Shown: positions 8,651 to 19,022, counted from the first letter of the stretch. The stretch: DNA of 64,000 bases from Listeria weihenstephanensis (GCF_003534205.1 NZ_CP011102.1:1128036-1192035); one strand, 5' to 3'. Numbers and translations are program-made. Notes: generated by a model not told the origin, from the sequence alone.

Positions 8651-9214
8651 ATGAACATGATAGGATGGATTATTGCTATTGCGGTTGTTGTCATACTTGT
8701 CTTGATTTATTTCGGACTGTATAACAGCCTTGTAAAATATCGCAACAGAGTGGAAGAAACATGGGCACAAATTGATGTGCAACTGAAACGTCGCTTCGAT
8801 TTAATTCCGAATTTAATTGAAACGGTCAAAGGTTATGCGTCACATGAGAAAGAAACGCTTGCGAAAGTGGTGGAAGCTCGTAGTATGATGACGCAAGCCC
8901 CAGCAGACGGTCGCAGCGAACAAATGGAAGCAGACAATATGCTAACAGGCGCGCTGAAATCTGTATTTGCTTTGGCTGAATCTTACCCAGATTTAAAAGC
9001 GAACACGTCATTTATCGAATTGCAACACGAATTAGCAACAACAGAAAACAAAGTGGCTTATTCACGTCAACTTTACAACACAACAGTCATGACATACAAC
9101 ACAAAAATTGAATCTGTACCTTCTAACATTGTTGCTAAAATGGGCGGGTTTACTAAACGCGACATGCTTGCAACACCGGAAGAAGAAAAAGTGGTTCCAA
9201 AAGTTCAATTCTAA
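8651..9214 (+). CDS. lemA: LemA family protein
   Basis: Small membrane protein of 187 aa with one N-terminal transmembrane helix (about residues 3-22) and a helical soluble domain. The family signature is clear: YNSLVKYRNRVEETWAQID followed by LKRRFDLIPNLIETVKGYA and, later, NTTVMTYNTKIE-PSN. LemA proteins typically sit beside an HtpX-type protease, as here (23 bp gap), and are thought to assist envelope quality control; the biochemical role is not settled. AAGGAG lies 4 nt before the ATG at 8651 and 10 nt before an in-frame ATG at 8657, so the first two codons are uncertain. Confidence 0.9.
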   Translation: MNMIGWIIAIAVVVILVLIYFGLYNSLVKYRNRVEETWAQIDVQLKRRFDLIPNLIETVKGYASHEKETLAKVVEARSMMTQAPADGRSEQMEADNMLTGALKSVFALAESYPDLKANTSFIELQHELATTENKVAYSRQLYNTTVMTYNTKIESVPSNIVAKMGGFTKRDMLATPEEEKVVPKVQF

Positions 9215-9237
9215 AACACTGAGAGGAAGAATGCGCC

Positions 9238-10164
9238 ATGTTATTTGAACAAATAGCGGCTAATAAGCGTAAGACAGTGTTCATTGTTTTAGGATTCTTC
9301 ATTTTTGTGATGCTGGTTGGATGTGCGATCGGGATTTTGGTTTATAATAACTACTTGAACGGTCTGATTATGGCGGCTGTGATTGGCGCTATTTATATCG
9401 CGATTATGATTTTTTCAAGTTCGAAGGTCGTTATGACAATGAATCGGGCAAAAGAAGTCACGTCAAAAGATCAAGAACCAGTACTTTGGGATACAGTGGA
9501 GAGCATGGCGATGGTAGCTGGAATTCCAATGCCGAAAGTCTACATTGTGGAGGACCCGAGTCCGAACGCTTTTGCAACGGGAATTTCGCCTGAAAAGGGT
9601 GCGGTTGCTGTTACACGTGGTTTGCTAAATAAATTAGAACGCTACGAGCTTGAAGGAGTTATCGCCCATGAGATTGCGCATATTCGTAATTACGATATTC
9701 GTCTTTCTACGATCGCGATTGCCCTTGTTGCTGTTGTTGCTATTCTATCGGATTTAGCGATGCGTATGCTCTTTTGGGGTAGTATCACGGGTGGTAATAA
9801 TAACAGGAAGAGTAACGATAACAACGGTGGTGGCGGTGCACAGGCCATTATCTATATCGTTGCGCTGATCTTTGTTATATTAGCGCCGATCATTGCAACA
9901 GCAATTCAATTCGCGCTCAGCCGTAACCGCGAGTATCTGGCAGACGCAACGGCGATTGAGCTGACGCGGAACCCAGTTGGTTTAGCCGACGCCTTGCGCA
10001 AAATTGGTGGCGACACGACGAAGATGAAACAGCCAAGTGCGGCTTCCGAATCGATCTACTTCACAACTCCTTCAAAAGGAGAAAAGAAGACGAAAGAAAA
10101 GGCTGGTTGGTTTGATTCCCATCCTCCAATTACAAGTCGGATTGAGCGATTGGAACATATGTAA
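9238..10164 (+). CDS. htpX: Membrane zinc metalloprotease HtpX (M48B)
   Basis: Integral membrane protease of 308 aa that degrades misfolded membrane proteins. Two N-terminal transmembrane helices are followed by a cytoplasmic catalytic domain with the zinc motif HEIAHIRNYD (about residues 141-150) and a downstream glutamate ligand in NREYLADATAIEL. Two further helices frame a Gly/Asn-rich loop (GGNNNRKSNDNNGGGG), which is longer and more low-complexity than in most HtpX proteins. Co-transcribed with lemA from the promoter at 8597. GAGAGGAAG precedes the ATG. Confidence 0.92.
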   Translation: MLFEQIAANKRKTVFIVLGFFIFVMLVGCAIGILVYNNYLNGLIMAAVIGAIYIAIMIFSSSKVVMTMNRAKEVTSKDQEPVLWDTVESMAMVAGIPMPKVYIVEDPSPNAFATGISPEKGAVAVTRGLLNKLERYELEGVIAHEIAHIRNYDIRLSTIAIALVAVVAILSDLAMRMLFWGSITGGNNNRKSNDNNGGGGAQAIIYIVALIFVILAPIIATAIQFALSRNREYLADATAIELTRNPVGLADALRKIGGDTTKMKQPSAASESIYFTTPSKGEKKTKEKAGWFDSHPPITSRIERLEHM

Positions 10165-10667
10165 ACACTAATAATAAAGAAGGCGAAGGAATTAGCAATT
10201 GTCATTTAAAAAGGACAAATATGCTGTTTTTTCGTCTTTTTTATTTGTTTATAAATGAATAAAAATACATAATGATGAATATTGATTCTCTTCTGTTTTT
10301 CAAGAAGAGTGGATGTCATTTTTGTGAACAGTTATTTTCACAGTAAAAAAAAACGAATATTTTGCTGACTTGGCCTATGTGAGGAAGGTAAGATAAGAGT
10401 AGGAACAGAAAATAAAGTAAAGCCATTTTTAAATCAAAAAAGTACAAATGAGGTGTTTGAAATTTACTACTACTCTAAGCGTATTCTGAAATGAATGATT
10501 CTACAGCAATAAGAAAGATAACATGTATGAAAAGTGAATCAAAAATATTTTTGTGAGATTATGGTGCAACACAAGTGCGATGAAAAAGAAAAAATTCTAA
10601 TTAAATGAAGGAGGAAATAACTGCTCATCATAAATATATTATGCATAAAGTAGTTATAATTACAAAC
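10165..10667. other. Long intergenic leader region before the CotH protein gene
   Basis: About 500 bases without a gene. After htpX there is only a weak terminator-like pairing (AAAAAGGAC at about 10208 with GTCTTTTTT). No -35/-10 pair with good spacing stands out, and no known riboswitch is recognised. The right end contains a strong AAGGAGG (10608-10614) that is too far from any good start codon, discussed under findings. The remainder is AT-rich and otherwise featureless to me. Confidence 0.5.
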
Positions 10668-13600
10668 ATGAAAATGAACAAGAAATTTGGATTAAAAATT
10701 TTATCGGTGGCAATGATTGCCGCCTTAATGGTACCGACTTCTCTCGGGAATATCGTTGCTTTTGCAGAAACAACAGTACCTATTAAAACTGAAAATGCGG
10801 AACCGACATTTGCACAGAAAAAAGAGTTTCAAATTAAGAAAGGGACAGAAGATGCTGAAGTTAGCGCTTCATCCGTTAATTTAACGAGTACTGGTCTTGA
10901 TTTACACGGTGTAGTGAGTGGCGTGCCTCAAGCGACTTATTTACGTTTTTCTGATGTAGAATTGCCAGTCGATGCGAAAATATCAAATGCGTATCTTTCA
11001 TTTACGACGCGTGATGCTTCCTCTGCAAGCCAATCAACAACGATTAGTTTGACTGGTGAGGTCGGTAGTCAAGCAGAATTCACGAATACAGTGGCTTCAT
11101 TTACAAATCGAAAATTTACAAATGCAGCAGTGAGCATGACGACACCTGTAGTAGCGACGAATACGATTTTTAATACAACAGATATTACTTCTGTTCTAAA
11201 TGAAATGCGATCTAATTCGACTGATATACAAAATTATGTATTCAAAATAGAAGGTAGCAAACTAGGTTCTTTTGTGATGCGTTCTTATGATTCAAACGCA
11301 GCGATGGCGCCGAAACTTATCGTAGAGTATACATCACCATCCGCAGATTATACAGCGAAAATTAGCAGTACGTCTGACGATGCCGAAGAGTACGGTGTGA
11401 ACAAAGCGATAGAGTTGAATGCAGAAATGAAAATTGGTGGTTACACATCAACGACTCTGACACCAGCCTATAAAGATCTCTCGGCGTTCCGTTTTGCGAA
11501 TGTAACGCTCCCAGAAAATGCGAAAATTGACGATGCCTATTTGGAATTCACGACGAAAGCTACGGTGGCAAATCGTGTGGCTAATATGTCGATTGCAGCA
11601 GAACTAGGGAATCCAGTTGCTTATACGAATGTTGCTGGAAATATTAGTACGCGTAATTATACTGCATCAACCATTCAATACCAGCAGCCATCGTTTACAG
11701 TAGCGAACCAAGTCATTCGAACACCAAATCTTAAAAATATCATCGATGAAACACGCCTAATGGGCTGGCAAAATGGTAATGCACTTGCATTTCGCGTCGA
11801 TGGTGACAATTATATTGGAACGGTTTATCAAGGTGGTTCTGCCGCAGCTTATCAACCAAAACTTGTTATTAAATATTCATATAGTGAACAGGATGCGATC
11901 GGAGCAGACGTTATAAAAGACCCTATGAATATGAAAAATATTTTTATTAACGAAGTTGCGAGTATGGGAACAGATGTCCAAAGTGCTGGTTGGATCGAAA
12001 TTTATAATAATAACGATGTGCCTGTATTCATTGGGAAGGATGTTTTCTTATCAGATGATGCAGCTACTTTAGGTAAATCAGAGTTGAAAAACTTCTATAT
12101 TCCAGCAAAAGGATACCGCATTGTGAAAGCAGATGGGACACAAAATAATGCTTCAGCTAATTTCACATTGGGCAACCGGGCTACAAAACTATATTTATCT
12201 ACAAAATACAATGACAGTTTTCATACTATCGACTCGTTCAATGTTCGAGAAATGAGTTTTAACGAGACAATAGGGCGTATTAACGATGGCGAAGCAGATT
12301 TAGTGACTTTTAAACAGGGGACTTATGAGCGATCCAATAATGATGCTACGCAAATCGTTACGGTTACAGCCAGCCAAAAAACTGGTTTTTATGCGAAAGC
12401 TTTTGACTTAACTCTCGCAAGTGATGCCGTCAACACGATTAAGTATACGACAGATGGCTCTACACCGAGTGAAACTAATGGAACTACGTATACAAAAGCG
12501 TTTACCATCGATAAAAACACAACAGTAAAAGCATATGCTTATAACGCAAAACAAAATAGTGGTGTGCAGACATTTACGTATTCGATTCGTGAAGATGCGG
12601 ACCAAGTACCGTTAGCGAAGAAAGAATATAGCATCAAAGCTGGAACGGATGACGCGGGTGTTACGGCTACAGCGGTTAATTTAACAAGCACTGCGCTTAA
12701 TTTACACGGACTCTTAACTACCACGCCACAAGCTACATTTGTGCGTTTTGCGAATGTATCGATCCCAGCAGATGCCGTGATTACGAAAGCATATATTGCC
12801 TTCACAACACTCACAGCCTCAGGCGCACCAACGAATTTGACGGTTTCAGGGGAAGTCGGAAATGGTGATGCTTTCGCGGCTACCGTGGCTTCATTTGATA
12901 GTCGTAAACTGACAACTACTGTCGCAAAATCTACAACACCTGAAAAAGTAGCTGTTAATGATCTTGTCAATACAGGTGATCTGACAGAAGTTATCAATGA
13001 GATGCGTGAAGGAACTCCTTCCATGAAAAATCTCGTATTCAAAGTTGGCGGTGACAAAACAGGTTCATTCGTTGCGCGTTCCTATGAATCAAGCGCAGCA
13101 ATGGCTCCAAAATTAGTACTAGAATATTACTCGGAAAACGGCGATTTTAGCGGTCAAGTTGCGACGGCAAACGACGATGCAGAAGAATATGGCACAGCAA
13201 AATCAATCGACCTAAACTCGAATTTAAGAATCGGCGGGTACACATCAACTAATCTAACACCTGGTTACAAAGATATCTCAGCTTTCCGTTTTGGCAATGT
13301 CAGCATTCCAGAATCAGCAGAAATTGAAGATGCTTACCTAGAATTCACAACGTATGCAACGAATGCAGCAAAAGTAAGCTCCAATATGGAAGTTCGCTCC
13401 GAGCTTGGTAATCCAGAAATCTACAAAAATCAAGCTGGAAACATCACATCGCGAGCTTACAGTAATTTGGTTGTGAAATACAATCAGCCAGCTTTTACAA
13501 CAGGCAATCAAATCGTGCGTACAGCTAATTTAAAAGATATTATTGACGAAAACCGTTTAACTGGTTGGAAAGACGGGCAATCGATGGCATTCCGCGTCGA

Positions 13601-16600
13601 TGGTGATAACTATATTGGGAGCGTCTATCAAGGTGGAAACGCAAGTGCCGCCCGTCTAATCATCAAATATAAAAACAATGGCAAAGGTCCGAGCATCGAA
13701 GGCGCACTCACAACACCAGATAAAATCAAAAACGTCTACATCAACGAACTATCATCAGAAGGCACCGCGAGCTCAAAAGAAGCGTGGGTCGAGCTATACA
13801 ATGACAACGATGTCCCTGTAATTTTAGACAAAGGGATGTATTTGACAGATAAAGCGAAAACGCTCGATAAATTCGAGTTTTCCAATCTGGTAATTCCCGC
13901 AAAAGGATACCGCGTCATGTACTCTGATAAAGCAACGGAACTCGGCAATAATCACTTAAGTTTTGAAATCGGCGGTAGTGGCGATGTTATCTTATCGGCT
14001 AAAGTCGGCTCTGAATTTAAAACTGTAGACTCGATTAAATATACAAAACAAGCGTACAATCAGTCATTCGGACGTCAACCGGATGCGAGTAAGAACCTCA
14101 CTTTATTCAGCTCAGATACGTTAGGCAAGTCGAATGATAACGGTCAGACGAATTATGCTGTACAATTCAGTAAAAATCGCGGTATGTATGACACTGGTTT
14201 TGACTTAAGCATCACTTCTAAAGCTGGTATCACATTGAAATATACGTTAGATGGTAGTGAACCGAGCGCAACGAAAGGGACGATTTACACTGGGCCATTG
14301 ACTATTAGCAAAACAACCGTTGTGAAAGTTTATGGGGATGATGCAACTGGGAATACGGGCGTACTTTCGAACACGTATATTTTGCGAGATAACTACAAAA
14401 ATGAAGTGACATCAGGCTCCCAATGGCAGTATAAAACGACGATTACGAGTGATGAGTACGCTCAAGCCATTGATGATTTTCCTGTTGTATCCGTTACTGG
14501 TGATGCCACAAATCTAAATGGAACCACACATACACCCGGTACATTCGAATATCTAGATTCACATCTGGGTACCGGAGGAACGAATTATTTCAATTTTTCC
14601 GGTGCTAAAAAATTCGGGCAAGCAAGTGTATCACAATACAACTCCGGAGTCGCAATTAAATTCCATCGCGATTTCAACGGCAAAAAAGCTAAATACAACT
14701 TTTTCGATGCCATACCTGGTGAAGCATACCCAGTCGTAGGGAAATTCAGCAAACTAGAGCTTAAAGAGGGGCAAGATGGTCCGCAGAATGACATTTACAA
14801 CCTCGGCTATAATCGTTACGATGAAAAAGTAACCAACACGTTAGCCGAACAAATGCATAAAATCTTTTTACATGCCAATTACGTGCATTACTATTACAAC
14901 GGTAAATATATGGGTGTAAAGACGATGCGCGAAGATTTCAGCCAGAAAATGTTTGAGGAGTACTTCGGTGGTAGCGATGATGACTATACAAAAATTCGCT
15001 TCCAAGATGGCTATTTTGTACCAGGTCACGTAGAAACTGGCGATGGCGACACAGCTATTTTATCAAAAGTAAAAGCAGTAGCAGCAGCGAAAAACTTCCA
15101 AGAATTTAAAAACTATGTCGATGTCGATGATTTAATCAAAACACAAATACTATTCATGTTCACTGATACAGAACAAGAAGTAGACGCAGTCGTTTCCAAC
15201 GATATTCTAAACGGGAATGGCACGAAAATGAAGTTCAATATTAACGATACAGACGGCGCTTTTTATAATAACGGTGGTACAGGAACAAGCTCTTCTGTCT
15301 TCACTGGTGGTGGCGGAACGTACCGCTATAAATGGGCAGATGGCAACTCAAGGCGCGGTGCTGGTGTTTTGTTCGGGAATTTATCAGGTGATAGTAGTAC
15401 CGTCGCAACAGCTGGAAACCTTGAGTTCAAAACGCTCGTTAAAGATCAGGTTTTAAAACAGATCGGTCCAGCAAACGGCGATTTCGCGGGTGCAGCGGGT
15501 GCTCCTTTATCTGTCGCAAACGTGAGACAACTGATCTTAGAAAACAAAAAACAAATCGACGCGGCGTACAAACTAGACGCAGCATACATGGGTGCGAGAA
15601 AAACGATGTATAACGATTGGTTAGCGGCTCAAGTAAAAGTACAAGCTCAAGTCCCTGATCGCGTGAAATACAACCTAGAAATGTGGACAAAATACGGCAT
15701 GGCGCATACATTACAAAACGTTAATGTTGTACCAAGTGGAACGGGAGTTATTTTAGAAAATCCAAATGCTGGAACGGATGCTTATTACACAACTGACGGC
15801 ACCGATCCAATGGGAGCAGACGGCGTTGTATCAAGCAAAGCAACTAAATACACACCAGGAACAATTCTTGATGCAAAAGTGAAATTAACTGTCCGCGCTT
15901 TTAAAACAAATAACTGGGGACCGATGATCGATAACGGTCTAGCCGCAGAACAAGCACAAAAAGAAGACGTAGCAACAAAAGCTGTACAAGCTTTATTTAC
16001 AAACGATGATGTAACAGCGACATCACTTAAAAAAGAAACGAATCAAAAAGCGATCGATGCTGCACAAAAAGCAGTAGACGCTGTAGCGGATGTTGAAGCG
16101 AGAGCCACTTTGCAAAATGAATTAAATAAAGCGAAAGAATTATTAGCAAACAGAGGAAAAACGTCGGGAACCATCACAACAAACGACTTTATCATTGGCG
16201 CAGACAGCTACGTCAAAGGCACGTATACTGGCGATGTCGCAAAAATCGCTTTAGAAATAAACGGTACACTGCAACAAATCATCAACGCAACCGGCTCCCC
16301 ATACCAATATTACGCAAAAGGTAAAATCAATGCGCTGACCGACGAAGTCAACATGATTGGCTACGATAAAGACGGCAACGAGCTACAAAAAACAAAAGTA
16401 AACGTGCAAAAACCAATGCCCGTACAACTCACAATGAACCCATTTTATCTTGGCACTGACAGCTATGTAACAGGACAATTTTCCGGGGACGTGGCTAAAA
16501 TTAGTTTGACAGTCAACAATATAGAAGGTACCAGAATCAGCGTAAGTTTGCCAGACTTTAAGTATTATGCAAATAACGTGATTTGTAATCTAAACGATAA

Positions 16601-17453
16601 TGTCCAACTTACAGCCTACGATAATGTCGGCAAAGTTCTTGACACAAAAAAAGTCGCCATCCTGAACGGTATCAGCTTTTCTGGGAAAATCGATACTGTT
16701 ATGCCATTCAAGATTGGCGAAGACAGCTATGTAACAGGACAATTTTCCGGTGATGTGGCTAAAATCAGTTTGACAGTCAACAATATAGAAGGTACGAGAA
16801 TCAGCGTAAGTTCGCCAGATTTTAAGTATTATGCGAGTAACGTGATTCGTAACCTAAATGACACCGCCCAAATGACGGCCTACGATAATGTCGGTAAAGT
16901 CCTTGACACAAAAAAAGTCACCATTCTAAACAGTATCAGCCTTCCTGGGAAAATCGATACTGTTATGCCATTCAAGATTGGTAAAGACAGCTATGTAACA
17001 GGAACATTCTCAGGAGGTATTGTAAAAGTTGAGCTGCAAATAAACAAAGTGCCCCTACAACGTGTCAATGTTACAGAGGGCACAATCAAATATTATGCGA
17101 AAACAGACATCACAAAAGTGACAGATATTATCGAGCTAGTTGCTTATAACAAAGCTGGCAATGTCGTTAGCACAAAAGTGATACCAGTAACTTCGACAAA
17201 TGGCAATGTAACAGTGAACTCTTTCCAGATTGGTACCGATAGTTACGTCAAGGGTCAATTCTCTGGTGATGTAGCAAGAATAAGCCTGAGCGTTAATAAT
17301 GTAAAACAAACAACTATCAATGTGCCAACAACAGGACCAGACTTCCAATACTACGCAAAAAACGTCATTAAGACCCGGACAGATATCGTTTTACTGATAG
17401 CATATGATTTATTAGGAGGCGAGATTCAGACGGTAATCATACCTATTCTTTAA
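10668..17453 (+). CDS. Giant secreted CotH-kinase multidomain surface protein
   Basis: Secreted protein of about 2,260 aa. A signal peptide ends near AFA-ETT (about nt 10770). Two tandem copies follow of a block made of two DNRLRE-like beta domains, a lamin-tail domain and a chitobiase C-terminal-like domain (KYTTDGSTPS and KYTLDGSEPS). These span about 10.82-12.60 and 12.63-14.38 kb. Next comes a CotH-kinase domain (14.4-15.5 kb) with YNGKYMGVKTMREDF and INDTDGAF matching the family's substrate and metal motifs. A third chitobiase-like domain, a helical Cry1Ac-D5-like segment and five Listeria-type Ig-like repeats (from 16.2 kb) close the protein. No LPXTG motif or membrane anchor is present. 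ATG 10668 is chosen for the signal peptide. CotH relatives phosphorylate proteins; the target here is unknown. Confidence 0.8.
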   Translation: MKMNKKFGLKILSVAMIAALMVPTSLGNIVAFAETTVPIKTENAEPTFAQKKEFQIKKGTEDAEVSASSVNLTSTGLDLHGVVSGVPQATYLRFSDVELPVDAKISNAYLSFTTRDASSASQSTTISLTGEVGSQAEFTNTVASFTNRKFTNAAVSMTTPVVATNTIFNTTDITSVLNEMRSNSTDIQNYVFKIEGSKLGSFVMRSYDSNAAMAPKLIVEYTSPSADYTAKISSTSDDAEEYGVNKAIELNAEMKIGGYTSTTLTPAYKDLSAFRFANVTLPENAKIDDAYLEFTTKATVANRVANMSIAAELGNPVAYTNVAGNISTRNYTASTIQYQQPSFTVANQVIRTPNLKNIIDETRLMGWQNGNALAFRVDGDNYIGTVYQGGSAAAYQPKLVIKYSYSEQDAIGADVIKDPMNMKNIFINEVASMGTDVQSAGWIEIYNNNDVPVFIGKDVFLSDDAATLGKSELKNFYIPAKGYRIVKADGTQNNASANFTLGNRATKLYLSTKYNDSFHTIDSFNVREMSFNETIGRINDGEADLVTFKQGTYERSNNDATQIVTVTASQKTGFYAKAFDLTLASDAVNTIKYTTDGSTPSETNGTTYTKAFTIDKNTTVKAYAYNAKQNSGVQTFTYSIREDADQVPLAKKEYSIKAGTDDAGVTATAVNLTSTALNLHGLLTTTPQATFVRFANVSIPADAVITKAYIAFTTLTASGAPTNLTVSGEVGNGDAFAATVASFDSRKLTTTVAKSTTPEKVAVNDLVNTGDLTEVINEMREGTPSMKNLVFKVGGDKTGSFVARSYESSAAMAPKLVLEYYSENGDFSGQVATANDDAEEYGTAKSIDLNSNLRIGGYTSTNLTPGYKDISAFRFGNVSIPESAEIEDAYLEFTTYATNAAKVSSNMEVRSELGNPEIYKNQAGNITSRAYSNLVVKYNQPAFTTGNQIVRTANLKDIIDENRLTGWKDGQSMAFRVDGDNYIGSVYQGGNASAARLIIKYKNNGKGPSIEGALTTPDKIKNVYINELSSEGTASSKEAWVELYNDNDVPVILDKGMYLTDKAKTLDKFEFSNLVIPAKGYRVMYSDKATELGNNHLSFEIGGSGDVILSAKVGSEFKTVDSIKYTKQAYNQSFGRQPDASKNLTLFSSDTLGKSNDNGQTNYAVQFSKNRGMYDTGFDLSITSKAGITLKYTLDGSEPSATKGTIYTGPLTISKTTVVKVYGDDATGNTGVLSNTYILRDNYKNEVTSGSQWQYKTTITSDEYAQAIDDFPVVSVTGDATNLNGTTHTPGTFEYLDSHLGTGGTNYFNFSGAKKFGQASVSQYNSGVAIKFHRDFNGKKAKYNFFDAIPGEAYPVVGKFSKLELKEGQDGPQNDIYNLGYNRYDEKVTNTLAEQMHKIFLHANYVHYYYNGKYMGVKTMREDFSQKMFEEYFGGSDDDYTKIRFQDGYFVPGHVETGDGDTAILSKVKAVAAAKNFQEFKNYVDVDDLIKTQILFMFTDTEQEVDAVVSNDILNGNGTKMKFNINDTDGAFYNNGGTGTSSSVFTGGGGTYRYKWADGNSRRGAGVLFGNLSGDSSTVATAGNLEFKTLVKDQVLKQIGPANGDFAGAAGAPLSVANVRQLILENKKQIDAAYKLDAAYMGARKTMYNDWLAAQVKVQAQVPDRVKYNLEMWTKYGMAHTLQNVNVVPSGTGVILENPNAGTDAYYTTDGTDPMGADGVVSSKATKYTPGTILDAKVKLTVRAFKTNNWGPMIDNGLAAEQAQKEDVATKAVQALFTNDDVTATSLKKETNQKAIDAAQKAVDAVADVEARATLQNELNKAKELLANRGKTSGTITTNDFIIGADSYVKGTYTGDVAKIALEINGTLQQIINATGSPYQYYAKGKINALTDEVNMIGYDKDGNELQKTKVNVQKPMPVQLTMNPFYLGTDSYVTGQFSGDVAKISLTVNNIEGTRISVSLPDFKYYANNVICNLNDNVQLTAYDNVGKVLDTKKVAILNGISFSGKIDTVMPFKIGEDSYVTGQFSGDVAKISLTVNNIEGTRISVSSPDFKYYASNVIRNLNDTAQMTAYDNVGKVLDTKKVTILNSISLPGKIDTVMPFKIGKDSYVTGTFSGGIVKVELQINKVPLQRVNVTEGTIKYYAKTDITKVTDIIELVAYNKAGNVVSTKVIPVTSTNGNVTVNSFQIGTDSYVKGQFSGDVARISLSVNNVKQTTINVPTTGPDFQYYAKNVIKTRTDIVLLIAYDLLGGEIQTVIIPIL
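16203..17450 (+). repeat. Five tandem Ig-like coding repeats
   Basis: Each unit begins near GxDSYVxGxFSGDVA and contains YYA and AYDxxGxxxxT. Unit anchors lie at 16203, 16458, 16722, 16986 and 17238, that is, spacings of 255, 264, 264 and 252 nt. Units two and three are nearly identical in DNA, pointing to a recent duplication. Confidence 0.85.
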
Positions 17454-17521
17454 AAGTTAGGGAGAAGCTGAGGTATTTTGTGTATAAAATTGCAAAGAAA
17501 TCCTGTGCTATATTGTAAAAT

Positions 17522-17551
17522 AAAAAAACGACCAGCAGGGGAGGCTGGTCG
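17522..17551 (-). terminator. Minus-strand terminator hairpin downstream of the CotH gene
   Basis: CGACCAGC (17529-17536) and GCTGGTCG (17544-17551) form an 8-bp GC-rich stem. On the minus strand the stem is followed by seven T residues (A run at 17522-17528). On the plus strand A residues follow, so it does not look like a terminator for the gene upstream. Confidence 0.65.
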
Positions 17552-17690
17552 AAAAAAAGGAGTTTGTTAAGGGACACCACAATTAGAAAAAGGGGGATAA
17601 AACTAATTGCTGTCCTTGCTTTACATTCTCTATAATACACAAACAAAATGAGAATTTGGATAGTCCTACGTAAAACTATCATGAGAAAAA

Positions 17691-19012
17691 GGTTCTATAA
17701 TAAATGTTGGGGTAGAAAATAATCTACTTCAGCATTTTTTTGTTCTCATTTCAAGACAAAAAAATACACAGTAATATCAAAATCCTTTAAGATAAAAGTG
17801 ACGAAACCCAATCCAAAGGAGCGATATTACCATGCCAGACCATTTTATCATACAACTCATCGGTTTAGAAAATAAAAACATCCAACTTCTTGATTATTCG
17901 ATTGAAAATCATATCTGCCACATTCATATCCAACTAAAACGAAAAAAACATGCCTGCCCCTCTTGTAAAACACGGACAGATCGCATTAAAGACTATCGTA
18001 CGCACACTTTCCAACATCTAAAAGTCGCAGAAAAACGTGTCTATGTGCACTATCGAAAACGCAGATATGCTTGTTCCTGCGGAAAATCATTTGATGAAAA
18101 AAATCAAGGACTTGTGGCACGCTATCAGCGTTTTTCAACGCTTTGGCACCAAGCGGCCCTTTTTCATAGTATTTCCGCTCCGTCCTTTACCTATACTGCT
18201 AAAACATTTGGAACAACCGCACCTAAAATTATGCGCCTATTCGACGCGCGCACAGAAACCTTTTCCTCGCCTCCCGTCTCTCTTCCTAAGGTCATCGCTA
18301 TCGATGAGTTCAAGGGAGATACCGACAAAGGCAAATTTCAACTCATTATCGCTGATCCCATGACTCGTCGCCCCATTGATATCTTAGAAAACCGTCGCGC
18401 CAAAACCATTCAACGTTATTTAAGAGAACGCGGGCAGCAGGTAGAGATGGTTATCATGGATTTGAGTTCGACCTTCAAAAACGCCGTGCAACAAGCCCTT
18501 GACAAACCAGTTATTATTGCCGATTCTTTCCACTTCTCTCGCTACATCTATTGGGCACTGAATAAAGTCCGCGTTCGTGTTCAACAACATTTTTCAGAAA
18601 AAGATCGAAAGCACGGCAAACGCATACAAAAACTCCTTTTTAAGCGATCTCATAAGCTGGACACAGCGCAAAAAAGCATCATTCGCCGTTACTTAAGCTT
18701 GCACCCTGATCTACAAACCGCCTACACCATCAAGGAAGCCTATCAGGCTTGGTTTGATGCCAATAAAGCACAAGAACGCCACGACGTTCGTCAATCCTTA
18801 CACGATTTCTATCAACTCGTACAAGACAAACAGCTTCCAGAATTCATAAAAGCTATCGGCACTTTCCGACGCTGGGAAACAGAAATCATCAATGCCTTCA
18901 TTTACCCACATCTGTCCAATGGCTTCGTAGAAGGAATTAACAACCGAACCAAAGTTATCAAGCGTACTTCTTATGGCTATCAAAACTTTTCACGATTCCG
19001 CGCTAAAATACT
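17691..19012 (+). mobile_element. ISL3-family insertion sequence, 3'-truncated copy
   Basis: Left end begins GGTTCTATAATAAATGTTGG, as in the second copy at 19013. The element runs into that second copy after AAAATACT (19005-19012) and has no right inverted repeat of its own. The 5' 440 bp is almost identical to the second copy. Confidence 0.85.
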
Positions 19013-19022
19013 GGTTCTATAA
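17832..19022 (+). pseudogene. ISL3-family transposase, C-terminus replaced by the adjacent IS
   Basis: DDE transposase of the ISL3 family. The N terminus has the zinc-binding pattern ACPSCKTRTD and YACSCGKSF and a helix-turn-helix region. The catalytic acidic residues lie in VIAIDEFKGDTDKG, VIMDLSSTF and NGFVEGINNRTK. The reading frame reaches the second IS and its last residues (LVL) come from that element's inverted repeat, replacing the final 13 or so residues seen in the intact end of copy two. All three catalytic motifs remain, so some activity cannot be excluded. CCAAAGGAGCG precedes the ATG. Confidence 0.85.

Noticed and set aside
17443-17682. 79-codon minus-strand frame downstream of the giant gene
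   Set aside because: It runs through the minus-strand terminator hairpin and has no ribosome site.
18037-18363. Overlapping 108-codon frames inside both ISL3 transposase genes
   Set aside because: They are alternate-frame shadows; the two copies do not conserve the protein better than the transposase frame.
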